Of a stretch of 64,000 nt of DNA, positions 8,152 to 16,495 are shown piece after piece. The notes beneath the pieces were generated by a model that had not been told where the DNA came from, made no database searches, and saw nothing but the letters and a program-made list of their open reading frames with translations. Source of the DNA: Arsenicitalea aurantiaca. Lineage in GTDB: Bacteria; Pseudomonadota; Alphaproteobacteria; Rhizobiales; Devosiaceae. The first letter of the stretch is position 1. Every line of letters starts with the position of its first letter. The stretch is from NCBI RefSeq assembly GCF_003994485.1, contig NZ_RZNJ01000002.1, forward strand, positions 61,255-125,254, read 5' to 3'. The position numbers and the translations under genes were made by a program.

Positions 8152-9153
8152 ATGACACGTTCAATCTTAGCGACGACCACATTTCTCACCGCAGCGCTCG
8201 CGGGCGGTCTCGCCCACGCAGCCGAAGTGACGCCGGCCCGCGGCACATGGGATTCCGGTTGGTTCAACACCGAGATCTATATTGCTGCCATCGAGGCTCT
8301 CGGCCATACGGTCAATGAGCCCGTGACCCTAGACGATGCCGTGCGTTACCAGGCGCTGAGCCAGCGCGATGCCGATTTTTCGGTGATGGAGTGGTTTCCG
8401 CTCTTCAATGAACGCTTCTCGGCATTCGATGAGCTCGAACAGGTCGGCTACGTCATTCGCGGCGGGGCCCGCGAAGGCTACCTCATCGACAAGGCGACGG
8501 CCGATGCCCATGGCATCGACAACATCGCGGACCTCGCGGACCCCGAAATTTCGGCTCTCTTTGATCGCAGCGGCAACGGCATCGCTGATATGGTGGCCTG
8601 TCCGCCAGGCTGGGATTGCGGGGTGGTCATCGACCATCATATGTCCGAGTTCGGGCTCGAGGGCAGCATCGATCTGATCTCCGCGGCCTATGACGCGGCG
8701 ATGGCCGATGTCATCGCAGCCAAGCAGGCGGGCGAGTCCGTGCTGTTCTATACATGGACGCCAAACTGGGTGCTCGGGGAACTCGTGCCCGGCGAAGATG
8801 TCGTTTGGCTCGAAGTACCACATTCCACTCTTCCCGAGGCACAGTCAGCGCTGATCGGTCAGACGGCAATTTCTGGCGTCGTGGGGTGTGCAAGTGATCC
8901 CTGCGAGCTCGGCTTTCCCGCCAATGATATCCGGCCGGTTGCGCATTCGGATTTTCTGGACGAGAACCCCGACATTCGCCGGCTCTTCGAGGTGATGGAA
9001 CTGTCGCTCGATCCGGTCGCCGAACAGAACGTGCGGATGCGGGCGGGGGAAGACACCCCCGCAGACATCACCCGGCACGCCCGCGAATGGATCGAGGCGA
9101 ACCAGGCGCAGTTCGATGCCTGGATTGCCGAAGCGCGCGCCGCGGTCGACTGA
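8152..9153 (+). CDS. proX: glycine betaine/proline-type ABC transporter substrate-binding protein (orphan)
   Basis: Periplasmic binding protein of 333 residues, OpuAC/ProX family, with a classical signal peptide (MTRSILATTTFLTAALAGG...AHA) cleaved near residue 23. The mature protein begins VTPARGTWDSGWFNTEIYIAAIEALGH, a typical ProX opening. Aromatic residues (Trp in VMEWFPLF, CPPGWDC, FYTWTPNW) are placed like the cage that binds quaternary amines. ATG at 8152 follows an AAAAGGAAA stretch. Members normally work with ProV (ATPase) and ProW (permease), but neither is in the window. Its partner upstream is a cysteine hydrolase, so the ligand may be an amide-bearing solute rather than plain betaine. 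Confidence 0.85.
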   Translation: MTRSILATTTFLTAALAGGLAHAAEVTPARGTWDSGWFNTEIYIAAIEALGHTVNEPVTLDDAVRYQALSQRDADFSVMEWFPLFNERFSAFDELEQVGYVIRGGAREGYLIDKATADAHGIDNIADLADPEISALFDRSGNGIADMVACPPGWDCGVVIDHHMSEFGLEGSIDLISAAYDAAMADVIAAKQAGESVLFYTWTPNWVLGELVPGEDVVWLEVPHSTLPEAQSALIGQTAISGVVGCASDPCELGFPANDIRPVAHSDFLDENPDIRRLFEVMELSLDPVAEQNVRMRAGEDTPADITRHAREWIEANQAQFDAWIAEARAAVD

Positions 9154-9279
9154 CCGGCGTTGGGGGGGCGGTTGCCTGGCGCATCCGTCCCCTCAAGTCC
9201 CCCGCGTAGGGCACTTGCGCAGGCTGAGTTTCGATGTGCTACTGCCGGTCTTGCGATGGATAGGCCGGGGCGTGCGGGC

Positions 9280-9912
9280 ATGATCGATATCTTGACGTTC
9301 TGGCTCGACTGGTTCGGCGTCGCGGTCTTCGCGATCACAGGGGCGCTTGCTGCCTCGCGCAAGCAGATGGATCTCGTCGGCTTCATCCTCCTCGGCACGG
9401 TCACCGGCATAGGGGGCGGGTCGGTCCGGGATGCGCTGCTCGGCAACGTCCCGGTCTTCTGGGTTGCCGATCCACGCTACCTGCTGACCTGCTGCATCGT
9501 TTCGAGCGTCACGTTCTTTCTCGCCCACATCCCCCAGTCGCGCTACGCCCTGCTGCTGCGGCTCGATGCCGTAGGCCTCGCACTCTTTGCGGTGATCGGC
9601 GCGGAAACTGCACTCCTGGCGGGTGCCGATCCCGTGGTCGCCATTGCCATGGGCGTCGTTACCGCCACGTTTGGCGGAATCATCCGCGACGTCCTGGCGG
9701 GCGAGAGTCCGGCGGTCCTTCGCCAGGAGATCTACGTCACCGCGGCGCTCCTCGGGGCCAGCCTCTTCGTGACCCTCCAATCTTTCGGCGTCGAGCGCAG
9801 CATTGCGCTCTTTGTAGGCTTCGCGGCGGCACTCGCGTTAAGGCTGGGGGCCCTCCAATGGCACTGGTCGCTCCCGCGATATCGTCCGCGCCCCGGCCGG
9901 CCCATTCCGTGA
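9280..9912 (+). CDS. trimeric intracellular cation channel (TRIC/UPF0126) family membrane protein
   Basis: Seven-helix membrane protein of about 210 residues, YicG/TRIC type. Both family signatures are present: GIGGGSVRDALLG in the first half and FGGIIRDVLAGE in the second, reflecting the internal three-helix duplication. TRIC proteins form homotrimeric K+-permeable channels, and bacterial relatives have been structurally characterised. I start at ATG 9280, just ahead of the first helix (ILTFWLDWFGVAVFAITGALAA); an in-frame ATG at 9256 would add eight polar residues. It converges with the SbtA-type gene, 18 bases away. The physiological role here is unknown. Confidence 0.85.
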   Translation: MIDILTFWLDWFGVAVFAITGALAASRKQMDLVGFILLGTVTGIGGGSVRDALLGNVPVFWVADPRYLLTCCIVSSVTFFLAHIPQSRYALLLRLDAVGLALFAVIGAETALLAGADPVVAIAMGVVTATFGGIIRDVLAGESPAVLRQEIYVTAALLGASLFVTLQSFGVERSIALFVGFAAALALRLGALQWHWSLPRYRPRPGRPIP

Positions 9913-9930
9913 TGGGCGCTATTGCCTTGA

Positions 9931-10887
9931 TCAGGCCATCCAGCGCGCAAGGGCCGCAAAGGTCGGGATCCCCACGAGCACGTTGAAGGGGAAGGTGATG
10001 CCGAGCGACATGGCGAGAGGCAGGCCGATATCGGCCGATGGCAGCGCAAGGCGAATGGCGGCCGGTGCTGCAATGTAACTTGCGCTGCCGGCAAGAACAC
10101 CGAGGGCCGCAGCCGAGCCGGTGTCGAGTCCCACAAGCGTCCCGATGGCAACGCCGATCGTGCCATTGACGAGCGGAAAGCCGATGGCGAGACCGATTAG
10201 CGCCGGCGTGAGGCTGCGCGAGCGCATGAGGTGCCGGGCGGCCACGAGCCCCATGTCCAGCAGGAACAGGCAAAGCATGCCGCGGAAGGCGCCCTCGAAG
10301 ACCGGTGCGACGGGCGCAAAGCCCTCCGAGCCAACCACGAGACCGACAATGAAGCTGCCGACCAGAAGAACGACCGAGCCATTGGTCAGCGCCTCACGCA
10401 AATGGCCCTCTGCATGAGCGGCACTGGACGGAGCGGTCCGTCCTGCCCGCCCGGCAAGCCACAGCCCGGTCAGGATGCCCGGTGTCTCCATGAGCGCCAG
10501 CACCGCCACCATGTACCCCGCGGGGGGCATTTGCCCGCCGGTCAGGATTTCTGCGCCGGCAACGAAGGTGACCACCGACACCGAGCCGTAATGGGCCGAG
10601 ACGGCCCCAGCGTCGACCGGCCCCAGCCGGCCAAATCGCGTGAGACAGAAAAATGCCGGCAGCGGCAGGAGGAAGCTGAGCGCAACGCCGGCAAGTCCGG
10701 CGACCAGCAGATCTTGTGTGAAGCCGGTTTCGGAGACCTGCACACCGCCTTTGAGGCCGATCGCCGCCATCAGATAGAGCGCCAGCGCCTTGCCGACCAC
10801 TTCGGGCACCGCAAGGTCGCTGCGGATGAGGGCCGCGACCGCGCCGAGGAGGAAGAAGAGGATGATGGGGGAAAGCAGGATGTCCAT
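9931..10887 (-). CDS. SbtA-type sodium-dependent bicarbonate transporter family permease
   Basis: Integral membrane protein of 318 residues, about ten helices, matching the SbtA (DUF897) family: start ILLSPIILFFLLGAVAALIRSDL, GLKGG motif, and the conserved core FGRLGPVDAGAVSAHYGSVSVVTF. SbtA proteins from cyanobacteria import bicarbonate with Na+. Homologues are common in heterotrophs, where transport of bicarbonate or another anion is less certain. The PII-like regulator SbtB usually paired with SbtA is not adjacent. The divergent NhaR-like LysR gene is the likely controller, through a dyad in the 95-base gap. Confidence 0.8.
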   Translation of the reverse strand: MDILLSPIILFFLLGAVAALIRSDLAVPEVVGKALALYLMAAIGLKGGVQVSETGFTQDLLVAGLAGVALSFLLPLPAFFCLTRFGRLGPVDAGAVSAHYGSVSVVTFVAGAEILTGGQMPPAGYMVAVLALMETPGILTGLWLAGRAGRTAPSSAAHAEGHLREALTNGSVVLLVGSFIVGLVVGSEGFAPVAPVFEGAFRGMLCLFLLDMGLVAARHLMRSRSLTPALIGLAIGFPLVNGTIGVAIGTLVGLDTGSAAALGVLAGSASYIAAPAAIRLALPSADIGLPLAMSLGITFPFNVLVGIPTFAALARWMA

Positions 10888-10944
10888 TGGATCTTCGCCG
10901 ATTGATGTCGCGGCGATGTAGCGTCTGGCGTCCGTTCTGAAAAA

Positions 10945-10962
10945 TTCATTGTTCGGAATGAA
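10945..10962. promoter_or_regulatory. LysR-type operator dyad
   Basis: Perfect inverted repeat TTCATT-N6-AATGAA in the gap between the divergent SbtA-type permease and LysR genes, with the T-N11-A layout of a LysR box. Copies of CCGTTCT flank it at about 10932 and 10963. It lies 20 bases ahead of the lysR start, so autoregulation and control of the permease are both plausible. Confidence 0.55.
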
Positions 10963-10982
10963 CCGTTCTCTATAAAAGAAGT

Positions 10983-11885
10983 ATGAGCGAACTGAATTTC
11001 AGTCATCTGCGGTATTTCTGGGAGGTCGCCCGCGAGGGGAATTTGACGCGTGCCGCGCGCCGGCTCGCCACGTCGCAGTCCGCTCTCTCTACGCAGATCC
11101 GCACGCTGGAAGACCGGCTCGGGCATCCTCTCTTCGAGCGGGTCGGGCGGCGGCTCGTGCTGACGGAGGCCGGACGCATCGCCCGGGACCATGCCGATGC
11201 GATCTTCGCGGCCGGCGAGGATCTGCTCGCGACGCTCCGTGTGGGTACGGCCCGACGGCATCTGAGGATCGGCGCGCTGGCCACCCTTTCGCGGAATTTC
11301 CAGATCGACTTCCTGCGTCCAGTTCTGGGGCGGCCCGACGTCGAGGTGATCCTGACGTCGGGCAGTCTGGCCGAACTCGCGGGCCTTCTGCGCAGGCTCG
11401 AGCTCGACGTCGTCCTCTGCAACGCGCCGCAGCAGGAGGCGGCCGAGGGCATCATATCCCATCGGCTCGCGCAGCAGACGATCAGCCTCTTCGGAGCCAT
11501 CGATCCGTCTCCCGAGCTGCAGTCGGCAGAGCATGTCTTGAGAGTGCATCCGGTGATCCTGCCCACCGGCGCCAGCGCCATCAGGGCGGAATTCGACGGG
11601 CTCTGCGCTCGACTCGGGGTCGTGCCGAACGTCGTTGCCGAAGTCGACGACATGGCGATGCTCCGCCTCATGGCACGCGAGGGGATCGGGCTCGCCCCAC
11701 TGCCGCCCATCGTCGTTCGCGACGAGCTTGAAGCGGGTATCCTTCGGGAAGTGGTGACGCTTCCTTCGATCCGCGAAACCTTCTACGCGCTGACGGTGAC
11801 GCGGCAGTTCCCGAATCCTGTGGCCCAGGAGTTGATCCACCGGGCATCAGCTTGGAGCGAGCAAGGAACGACGCGAGGCGGCTGA
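10983..11885 (+). CDS. LysR-family transcriptional regulator, NhaR-like
   Basis: Regulator of 300 residues. The N-terminus (LNFSHLRYFWEVAREGNLTRAARRLATSQSALSTQIRTLEDRLG, then LFERVGRRLVLTEAGR) closely follows NhaR, the Na+-responsive LysR activator of the nhaA antiporter gene. The C-terminal effector domain (HLRIGALATLSRNFQIDFLRPVL...) is full length. It is divergent from the SbtA-type permease, with an operator dyad between. By analogy it may link sodium or ionic stress to a Na+-coupled transporter; that is inference from family and context. Confidence 0.85.
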   Translation: MSELNFSHLRYFWEVAREGNLTRAARRLATSQSALSTQIRTLEDRLGHPLFERVGRRLVLTEAGRIARDHADAIFAAGEDLLATLRVGTARRHLRIGALATLSRNFQIDFLRPVLGRPDVEVILTSGSLAELAGLLRRLELDVVLCNAPQQEAAEGIISHRLAQQTISLFGAIDPSPELQSAEHVLRVHPVILPTGASAIRAEFDGLCARLGVVPNVVAEVDDMAMLRLMAREGIGLAPLPPIVVRDELEAGILREVVTLPSIRETFYALTVTRQFPNPVAQELIHRASAWSEQGTTRGG

Positions 11886-11975
11886 CCTGATAGGACGCGC
11901 AAATAGTACATGAGCGGCCGGCAGGACTGACGTCGAGCTGACAAATGCCGCCGAACGCAATTGTTCGCATGCAGG

Positions 11976-11988
11976 TTGTATGCGATAC
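11976..11988. promoter_or_regulatory. candidate GntR operator, copy 1 (autoregulatory)
   Basis: TTGTATGCGATAC, 35 bases ahead of the gntR start at 12024. The TTGTATGC core recurs at 18905, 22538, 26539 and (as TGTATACGAT) 36790, each time in a promoter-bearing gap of the adjacent catabolic block. FCD-type GntR proteins typically bind short sites of this kind. Confidence 0.5.
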
Positions 11989-12023
11989 GGTGGTAATGAT
12001 GTGATTTGCAGTGAGGGAAGACC

Positions 12024-12668
12024 GTGCAGGAGGCTCAACGCCCGGGTGCAAAGCTTGCAGATGATGCGCTTTCGGATCGAGTCCATGCGGCGGTGTCGAA
12101 GCTGATCAAGTCCCAGCAGCTGCATGGGGGCGACATCATCGTGGAGTCGCGGCTCGCCGAGCTGCTCGGTGTGTCCCGTACGCCGCTGCGCGAGGCTCTT
12201 CAGAAGCTCGAGGGCGAGGGTCTCGTCGTCAAGAATGGTCGATCCTTCGTCGTCCGCGCGGTGGGGCTGGCCGAATACCTGCAGAGCCTCAAGGTGCGCG
12301 AACTGCTCGAAGGCGAGGCGGCCAGCCTCGGGGCCGGCCGCGTGCCCGCAGCCGCGATCAAGACCGTCCGCGAGAACATCGACAAGCTTCTTGCCGCGCC
12401 CACCTATCTGCCGGAGGCGCACTGGCAGTCTGATGACGAGGTGCATGCGCTCGTCTCGGACTATGCGGGCAACCCGGTGCTGGCGACCATGATCCGGCAT
12501 CTGCGCATGGTCACGCGTCTATACGAGACGCTGAACCTCGCCGACAGGCTCGTTCCCGATGCGACCGAGCACCTCGAGATGATCGCGGGGCTCGAGAGCG
12601 GCGATGGCGAGCAGGCCCGGCAGAAGGTCCAGTCGCACCTGCGCAGCCTCTACCGCGCCTCGATCTGA
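12024..12668 (+). CDS. GntR-family (FCD subfamily) transcriptional regulator, presumed master of the catabolic block
   Basis: Regulator of 214 residues starting at GTG 12024 with GAGGGAAG upstream. The winged helix is typical (LIKSQQLHGGDIIVESRLAELLGVSRTPLREALQKLEGEGLVV, residues about 28-70). The all-helical FCD effector domain follows; its candidate metal/ligand residues include Asp/His in SDDEVHALVSDYAGN and His in the C-terminal helix. FCD regulators usually sense an organic acid, amino acid or sugar acid. It converges with the fused dehydrogenase gene, with the stop codons adjoining. The repeated TTGTATGC motif upstream of its own gene and the neighbouring operons makes it the natural candidate regulator of the whole region. 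Confidence 0.85.
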   Translation: MQEAQRPGAKLADDALSDRVHAAVSKLIKSQQLHGGDIIVESRLAELLGVSRTPLREALQKLEGEGLVVKNGRSFVVRAVGLAEYLQSLKVRELLEGEAASLGAGRVPAAAIKTVRENIDKLLAAPTYLPEAHWQSDDEVHALVSDYAGNPVLATMIRHLRMVTRLYETLNLADRLVPDATEHLEMIAGLESGDGEQARQKVQSHLRSLYRASI

Positions 12669-15596
12669 TCAGCCGAAACGCGACAGCGTGAAGTATTCGA
12701 TCGCCCGGCCCGGATCCTGTCCGGCCGCGAGCGCAGCCGTGATCTGCCCCATCATTGGGCCAAGCGTGTAGCCATTGGCCGTCGCCGCAACGAGGACGTT
12801 CGGATGGCCGGGGAGGGCGCCCAGCAGCGGCGCTCCATCGATGTTGATGTTCATCGCCGCCCAGCTCCGAAGCAGATGCAGGCCTGCCATCGCAGGAACC
12901 GTGCGCTCCGCAACCCACAGATTGCCCTCGATACTTTCGCGCAAAACGCGGCTATAGCCTGTTTCCTCATGTATCCCGGCCGTCCACGCGCCGCCGATTA
13001 TGAGATTGCCATTGCTCGCCTGCTTCATGGTCAGGTGCCGGTCGGCATGGGCGACGAGCTGCTTGAGGATCGGCCGTGTCGGTTCGGTGACCAGCATCTG
13101 CAGTGGCGCGCCGGAGATCGGCAGGTTCGTGCCCAGCATCTGCCCAAGGTGCCGCGTCCAGCCGCCGGCGGCGAGGACCACGCGGGTAGCCGTGATCTCT
13201 CCACCGGCGGCGCTGGAGATCGCATAGTCGGCCCCCGACGCTTCGATCCGCGTGATCTGATGGCCCGCGATGAACCGTGCCCCCGCAGCCTTTGCCGCTG
13301 CCACGATCGCCGGCGTGCCCTTCAGCGGATTGATCTTGCCCTCGGCTGCGCAATAGGCCGCAACCACCATGCGCTGCGATATTGCCGGCGCGAGCGCAGC
13401 CAGCTCCTCTCGGCCGATCACTTGAGTATCGATGCCCACCGCGCGCTCGGCAGCAGCCTTCTGACGGAGGAACACGGCCTGCGCCTCGTCCTCGGCGACC
13501 ATCAGACCACCGGTCGTCACGATCTCGAAATCCGAACTGAGCTCGACTTCGAGCGCCTTCCAGAGCGCGACGGAGTCGCGCTGGAGCGAGAGCGTCTTCT
13601 GGGCGGGGCTGCCCCCCGCCATGGCCTTGCTGCCGAAATCCCAGCTCAGGAGCTGGACGTGGAGGCTTCCCGCATTGCCGCCAGAGGCCTGACTATTGGG
13701 CGCGCTGCGGTCGACCACGACAACGTCCATGCCCGCCCGGGCCGCATAAAGCGCCGTGGCTGCGCCCGTGACGCCGCCGCCGATGACGACGAGATCGGCG
13801 CGTGCCGGCAGTGCATCGGAGCGATGGGCGCCGCGCGGGATGCGGTCCGTCGGGACCTCGCGATGGCCGCCCCATTCGCCCTTCTCCACCGCCAGCGCCG
13901 CGACCGGAACCGGTCGGGCCGGCGCCTGCGGCGCGAACAGGTCCGCTTCGCTCGCCCCGGAGAGATCGCCCCGCAACATCTTCAGGGCCCGTCCGGCACA
14001 ATAGCGCCCCTGGCAGCGGCCCATGCCGAGCCGCGTCCGTCGCTTGAGGCTGCCCAGATCCTCGACACCCTCGTCTCGCATGGCCGCGATCTGGTACGCG
14101 GTGACGTTCTCGCAGCGGCAGATTACGGTGTCCGGTTTCGGTTCCGGAGCTTTGACCGCGGGCTCGAAAAGCGTCCAGAGATGGCGCTGGAAATCGAGCG
14201 CCTGCGAACGCCTTGCCCGCGCCGGCGCGTCATCCCCGCCATCCCGTCTCAAGGCGGTCAGGATGTCGCGAGCGGCGATTTCACCTGCGGCAAGAGCGGC
14301 CTGGCTACCGGCGATCCCGGCGCCGTCGCCGGCGACCCACACGCCGGACCGCGTGGTCCTGCCCTTCTCGTCGCGCCGCGGCCTTGCACTGCCGGTTGCC
14401 GGATCGACCTCCACCGCGCCGCCCAGCATGCGCAGCACCTCGAGCGATGGCAGAAAGCCATAACCGAGACTGACCGCGTCGGCTTCAAAGCGCCGGACTC
14501 GACCATTGGCACCCCTGGCTTCCACCGTCTGCACACGGCCTTCACCCAGTAGCGCGGTGACGATCATGCCCTCATGGATGGGCACGCCATGGCGCATCAG
14601 TTCGGCCCGCATGCGCACCCCCTCGAATGCGAGCGCTGGCGCTGCCCTCGCCATGCCGAGCAGGTGAGGAAGCGTTCCGAGCCGGCTCGGCCGCGCGCTC
14701 TCGAGAACCGCAACGACTGTCGCACCGCCTCGTGCGAGCTCAAGCGCGACCTGCCAGTTCAGCGGGCCATTGCCGGCGACGAGCACGCGATGGCCGGGGC
14801 TGACGCGATAGGCGCGGGCGAGGGTCTGGGCGGCACCGGCCGTCATCACGCCGGGAAGCGTCCAGCCCGGCACATGGTGCGGCGCTTCATAAGCGCCCGT
14901 CGCGATCAAGACGGCCTTGGCCGCGATCCGGCCTGCGGTCCCGTTCGACAGAACGGCGAGCTCGGGGTGTCCGGCGCTACCGATGGCGGCCTGCCAGACC
15001 ATCGCACCTGTTCGGATTTCGGCACCGGCCGCGAGCGCGGCTTCGCGCCGTTGCAACCCGTCTGCAAACTGCTTGTCCGTCGGCTGGTCAGCGAATGTGT
15101 GCGAGGGCGCCAGGGGTTTGAAATACTGCCCGCCCGGCGCGTCGCGCTCGTCGAGCAGAACGACCCGCGCGCCGCCGCGGGCAAGGATTTCAGCTGCCGC
15201 AAGCGCCGCCGGGCCAGCCCCGACGATCGCGACATCCCTTTCCTCAAGGGGCGCCTCCGCCTCGGGCCGGCTCGCGAGCGCGGCGAGTGCATTGCGGTCC
15301 GGGTCGTGGCGCTTGATCTGCATGCCCGGAGCGAGCTTGGTCATGCAGGCCCGCTGCCCACCCTTGCCGTCGATTTCGACGAGGCAATCCTGGCATGCGC
15401 CCATGCCGCAGAAGAGGCCGCGCCGATCCCCGACACCGGCCTGGCGCAGGTCGAGCACGCCCGATGCCGCAAGCGCGGCCCCGATCGTCTCGCCTTCAAG
15501 CCCCGTCAGATCATCGCCTTCGAAGGTAAAGCCGATCGTTTCGGCTGCCGTCGCTATGCCCGGCGAAACGAGCCGCAGCCCGCCAATGCTGGTCAC
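12669..15596 (-). CDS. triple-fusion FAD/[2Fe-2S] dehydrogenase (gamma-alpha-beta of D-hydroxyproline/opine-type dehydrogenase)
   Basis: One 975-residue chain holding what are usually three subunits (HcnA/B/C-, OoxA/B- or D-hydroxyproline dehydrogenase-like). Residues about 15-110 form a small [2Fe-2S] domain with Cys63, Cys68, Cys71 and Cys84. Residues about 120-450 form an FAD/NAD-type oxidoreductase (VAIVGAGPAALAAAE at 122-136; VAGDGAGIAGSQAA near 421). Residues about 488-545 form a BFD-like [2Fe-2S] site with Cys493, Cys495, Cys528 and Cys533. Residues about 600-975 form a DadA/glycine-oxidase-like FAD domain (LVVIGGGVTGAATALYAARAG) that would oxidise the amino or imino acid. The frame is unbroken. 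It ends the M20-PTE-DapA operon, overlapping dapA by 4 bases. The exact substrate is unknown; a cyclic imino acid or N-substituted amino acid is most likely. Confidence 0.88.
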   Translation of the reverse strand: MTSIGGLRLVSPGIATAAETIGFTFEGDDLTGLEGETIGAALAASGVLDLRQAGVGDRRGLFCGMGACQDCLVEIDGKGGQRACMTKLAPGMQIKRHDPDRNALAALASRPEAEAPLEERDVAIVGAGPAALAAAEILARGGARVVLLDERDAPGGQYFKPLAPSHTFADQPTDKQFADGLQRREAALAAGAEIRTGAMVWQAAIGSAGHPELAVLSNGTAGRIAAKAVLIATGAYEAPHHVPGWTLPGVMTAGAAQTLARAYRVSPGHRVLVAGNGPLNWQVALELARGGATVVAVLESARPSRLGTLPHLLGMARAAPALAFEGVRMRAELMRHGVPIHEGMIVTALLGEGRVQTVEARGANGRVRRFEADAVSLGYGFLPSLEVLRMLGGAVEVDPATGSARPRRDEKGRTTRSGVWVAGDGAGIAGSQAALAAGEIAARDILTALRRDGGDDAPARARRSQALDFQRHLWTLFEPAVKAPEPKPDTVICRCENVTAYQIAAMRDEGVEDLGSLKRRTRLGMGRCQGRYCAGRALKMLRGDLSGASEADLFAPQAPARPVPVAALAVEKGEWGGHREVPTDRIPRGAHRSDALPARADLVVIGGGVTGAATALYAARAGMDVVVVDRSAPNSQASGGNAGSLHVQLLSWDFGSKAMAGGSPAQKTLSLQRDSVALWKALEVELSSDFEIVTTGGLMVAEDEAQAVFLRQKAAAERAVGIDTQVIGREELAALAPAISQRMVVAAYCAAEGKINPLKGTPAIVAAAKAAGARFIAGHQITRIEASGADYAISSAAGGEITATRVVLAAGGWTRHLGQMLGTNLPISGAPLQMLVTEPTRPILKQLVAHADRHLTMKQASNGNLIIGGAWTAGIHEETGYSRVLRESIEGNLWVAERTVPAMAGLHLLRSWAAMNINIDGAPLLGALPGHPNVLVAATANGYTLGPMMGQITAALAAGQDPGRAIEYFTLSRFG

Positions 15597-16492
15597 GCCG
15601 GCACGCTCGCCAGTTCGGCGCCGGCCTTGCGCAACGCCTCCCGCATGGCGGGGATTTCATTGCCCGGAAGCGGCAGGCGAGGGGGCCGCGGATCGCCCAC
15701 ATTGCGGCCCATCGCTGCGAGCGCCGCCTTGGACGCCGAAACATAGCGATGGCCACCAACGAGCCTGATGACGGGCAGGACGCGCTTGTAGACGGCGCGG
15801 GCGCCTTCGATGTCCCGGCGATCGGCGCAAAGGGTGAAGATGTCGGCCATCTCGCCCGGCATGATGTTCGAGCCGACGGCGACCCAGCCTTCCGCCCCGG
15901 CGAGGAAGGATTCAAAACCCATAATCCCGCCGAAGACCGTCATCCGCTCCCCACAGAGTTCGAGGATGTCGCGGATGCGCGTCACATCCATCGTCGATTC
16001 CTTGATGTAACTGACGGTGTCGATGCGCGAGAGGCGTTCGACGATCTGCGGGGTCAGGTCCACATTGGCGGTCGCGGGGTTGTTGTAGATCATGATCGGG
16101 ATCGAGATCGCCTCGCCGATCCGACGGAAATGCTCGAAAAGCTCGTCCTCGGTGGGTGTCGAGTAGAAGGGCGGAATGATCATGACGCCGTCTGCCCCCA
16201 TCGCTTCCGCCTCCCGCGAATAGCGGATGACGTCGTCGGTCGATTCAGCGCCGGTGCCGACCAGAACGGGTACGCGCCCGGCCGCACTATCGATCACCGT
16301 CTGCGCCACGGCGCTGCGTTCGTCATCGGTGAGCGAGAGGAATTCGCCGGTCGAGCCGAGGGGCACGAGGCCGTGGATGCCGGAGCGGATCTGCCAATCC
16401 ACGAAATCGCCGGTCGCGGCGAGATCGACCGCACCGCGTGCGTCGAACGGGGTGATCATGACGGTGTAGGTGCCGCGGAAGCTCTTGCTCAT
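15593..16492 (-). CDS. DapA/NanA-family class I lyase or deaminase
   Basis: Protein of 299 residues with the (beta/alpha)8 fold of the dihydrodipicolinate synthase/N-acetylneuraminate lyase family. It has GSTGEFLSLTDDER at 46-59, the Schiff-base Lys164 in YIKEST and the partner Tyr136 in MIYNNP. Members split or deaminate 2-oxo acids through a lysine imine. A relative, 1-pyrroline-4-hydroxy-2-carboxylate deaminase, follows D-hydroxyproline dehydrogenase in hydroxyproline catabolism. Because the dehydrogenase here is of that type, a deaminase on a pyrroline carboxylate is a reasonable hypothesis, but no hydroxyproline epimerase is present. It starts 3 bases after the PTE-family gene. Confidence 0.85.
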   Translation of the reverse strand: MSKSFRGTYTVMITPFDARGAVDLAATGDFVDWQIRSGIHGLVPLGSTGEFLSLTDDERSAVAQTVIDSAAGRVPVLVGTGAESTDDVIRYSREAEAMGADGVMIIPPFYSTPTEDELFEHFRRIGEAISIPIMIYNNPATANVDLTPQIVERLSRIDTVSYIKESTMDVTRIRDILELCGERMTVFGGIMGFESFLAGAEGWVAVGSNIMPGEMADIFTLCADRRDIEGARAVYKRVLPVIRLVGGHRYVSASKAALAAMGRNVGDPRPPRLPLPGNEIPAMREALRKAGAELASVPA

Positions 16493-16495
16493 TCT

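Noticed and set aside
7455-9153. A complete proXVW osmoprotectant transporter
   Set aside because: No ATPase or permease gene of that type is found on either side; the next genes are a TRIC channel and an SbtA-type permease.
12804-15746. Long rightward open frames (over 390 and 580 codons) opposite the dehydrogenase gene
   Set aside because: They lie fully antisense to a gene with clear motifs, are Arg/Asp/His-rich, show no recognisable domain and have no ribosome site. In high-GC DNA such antisense frames are common by chance.
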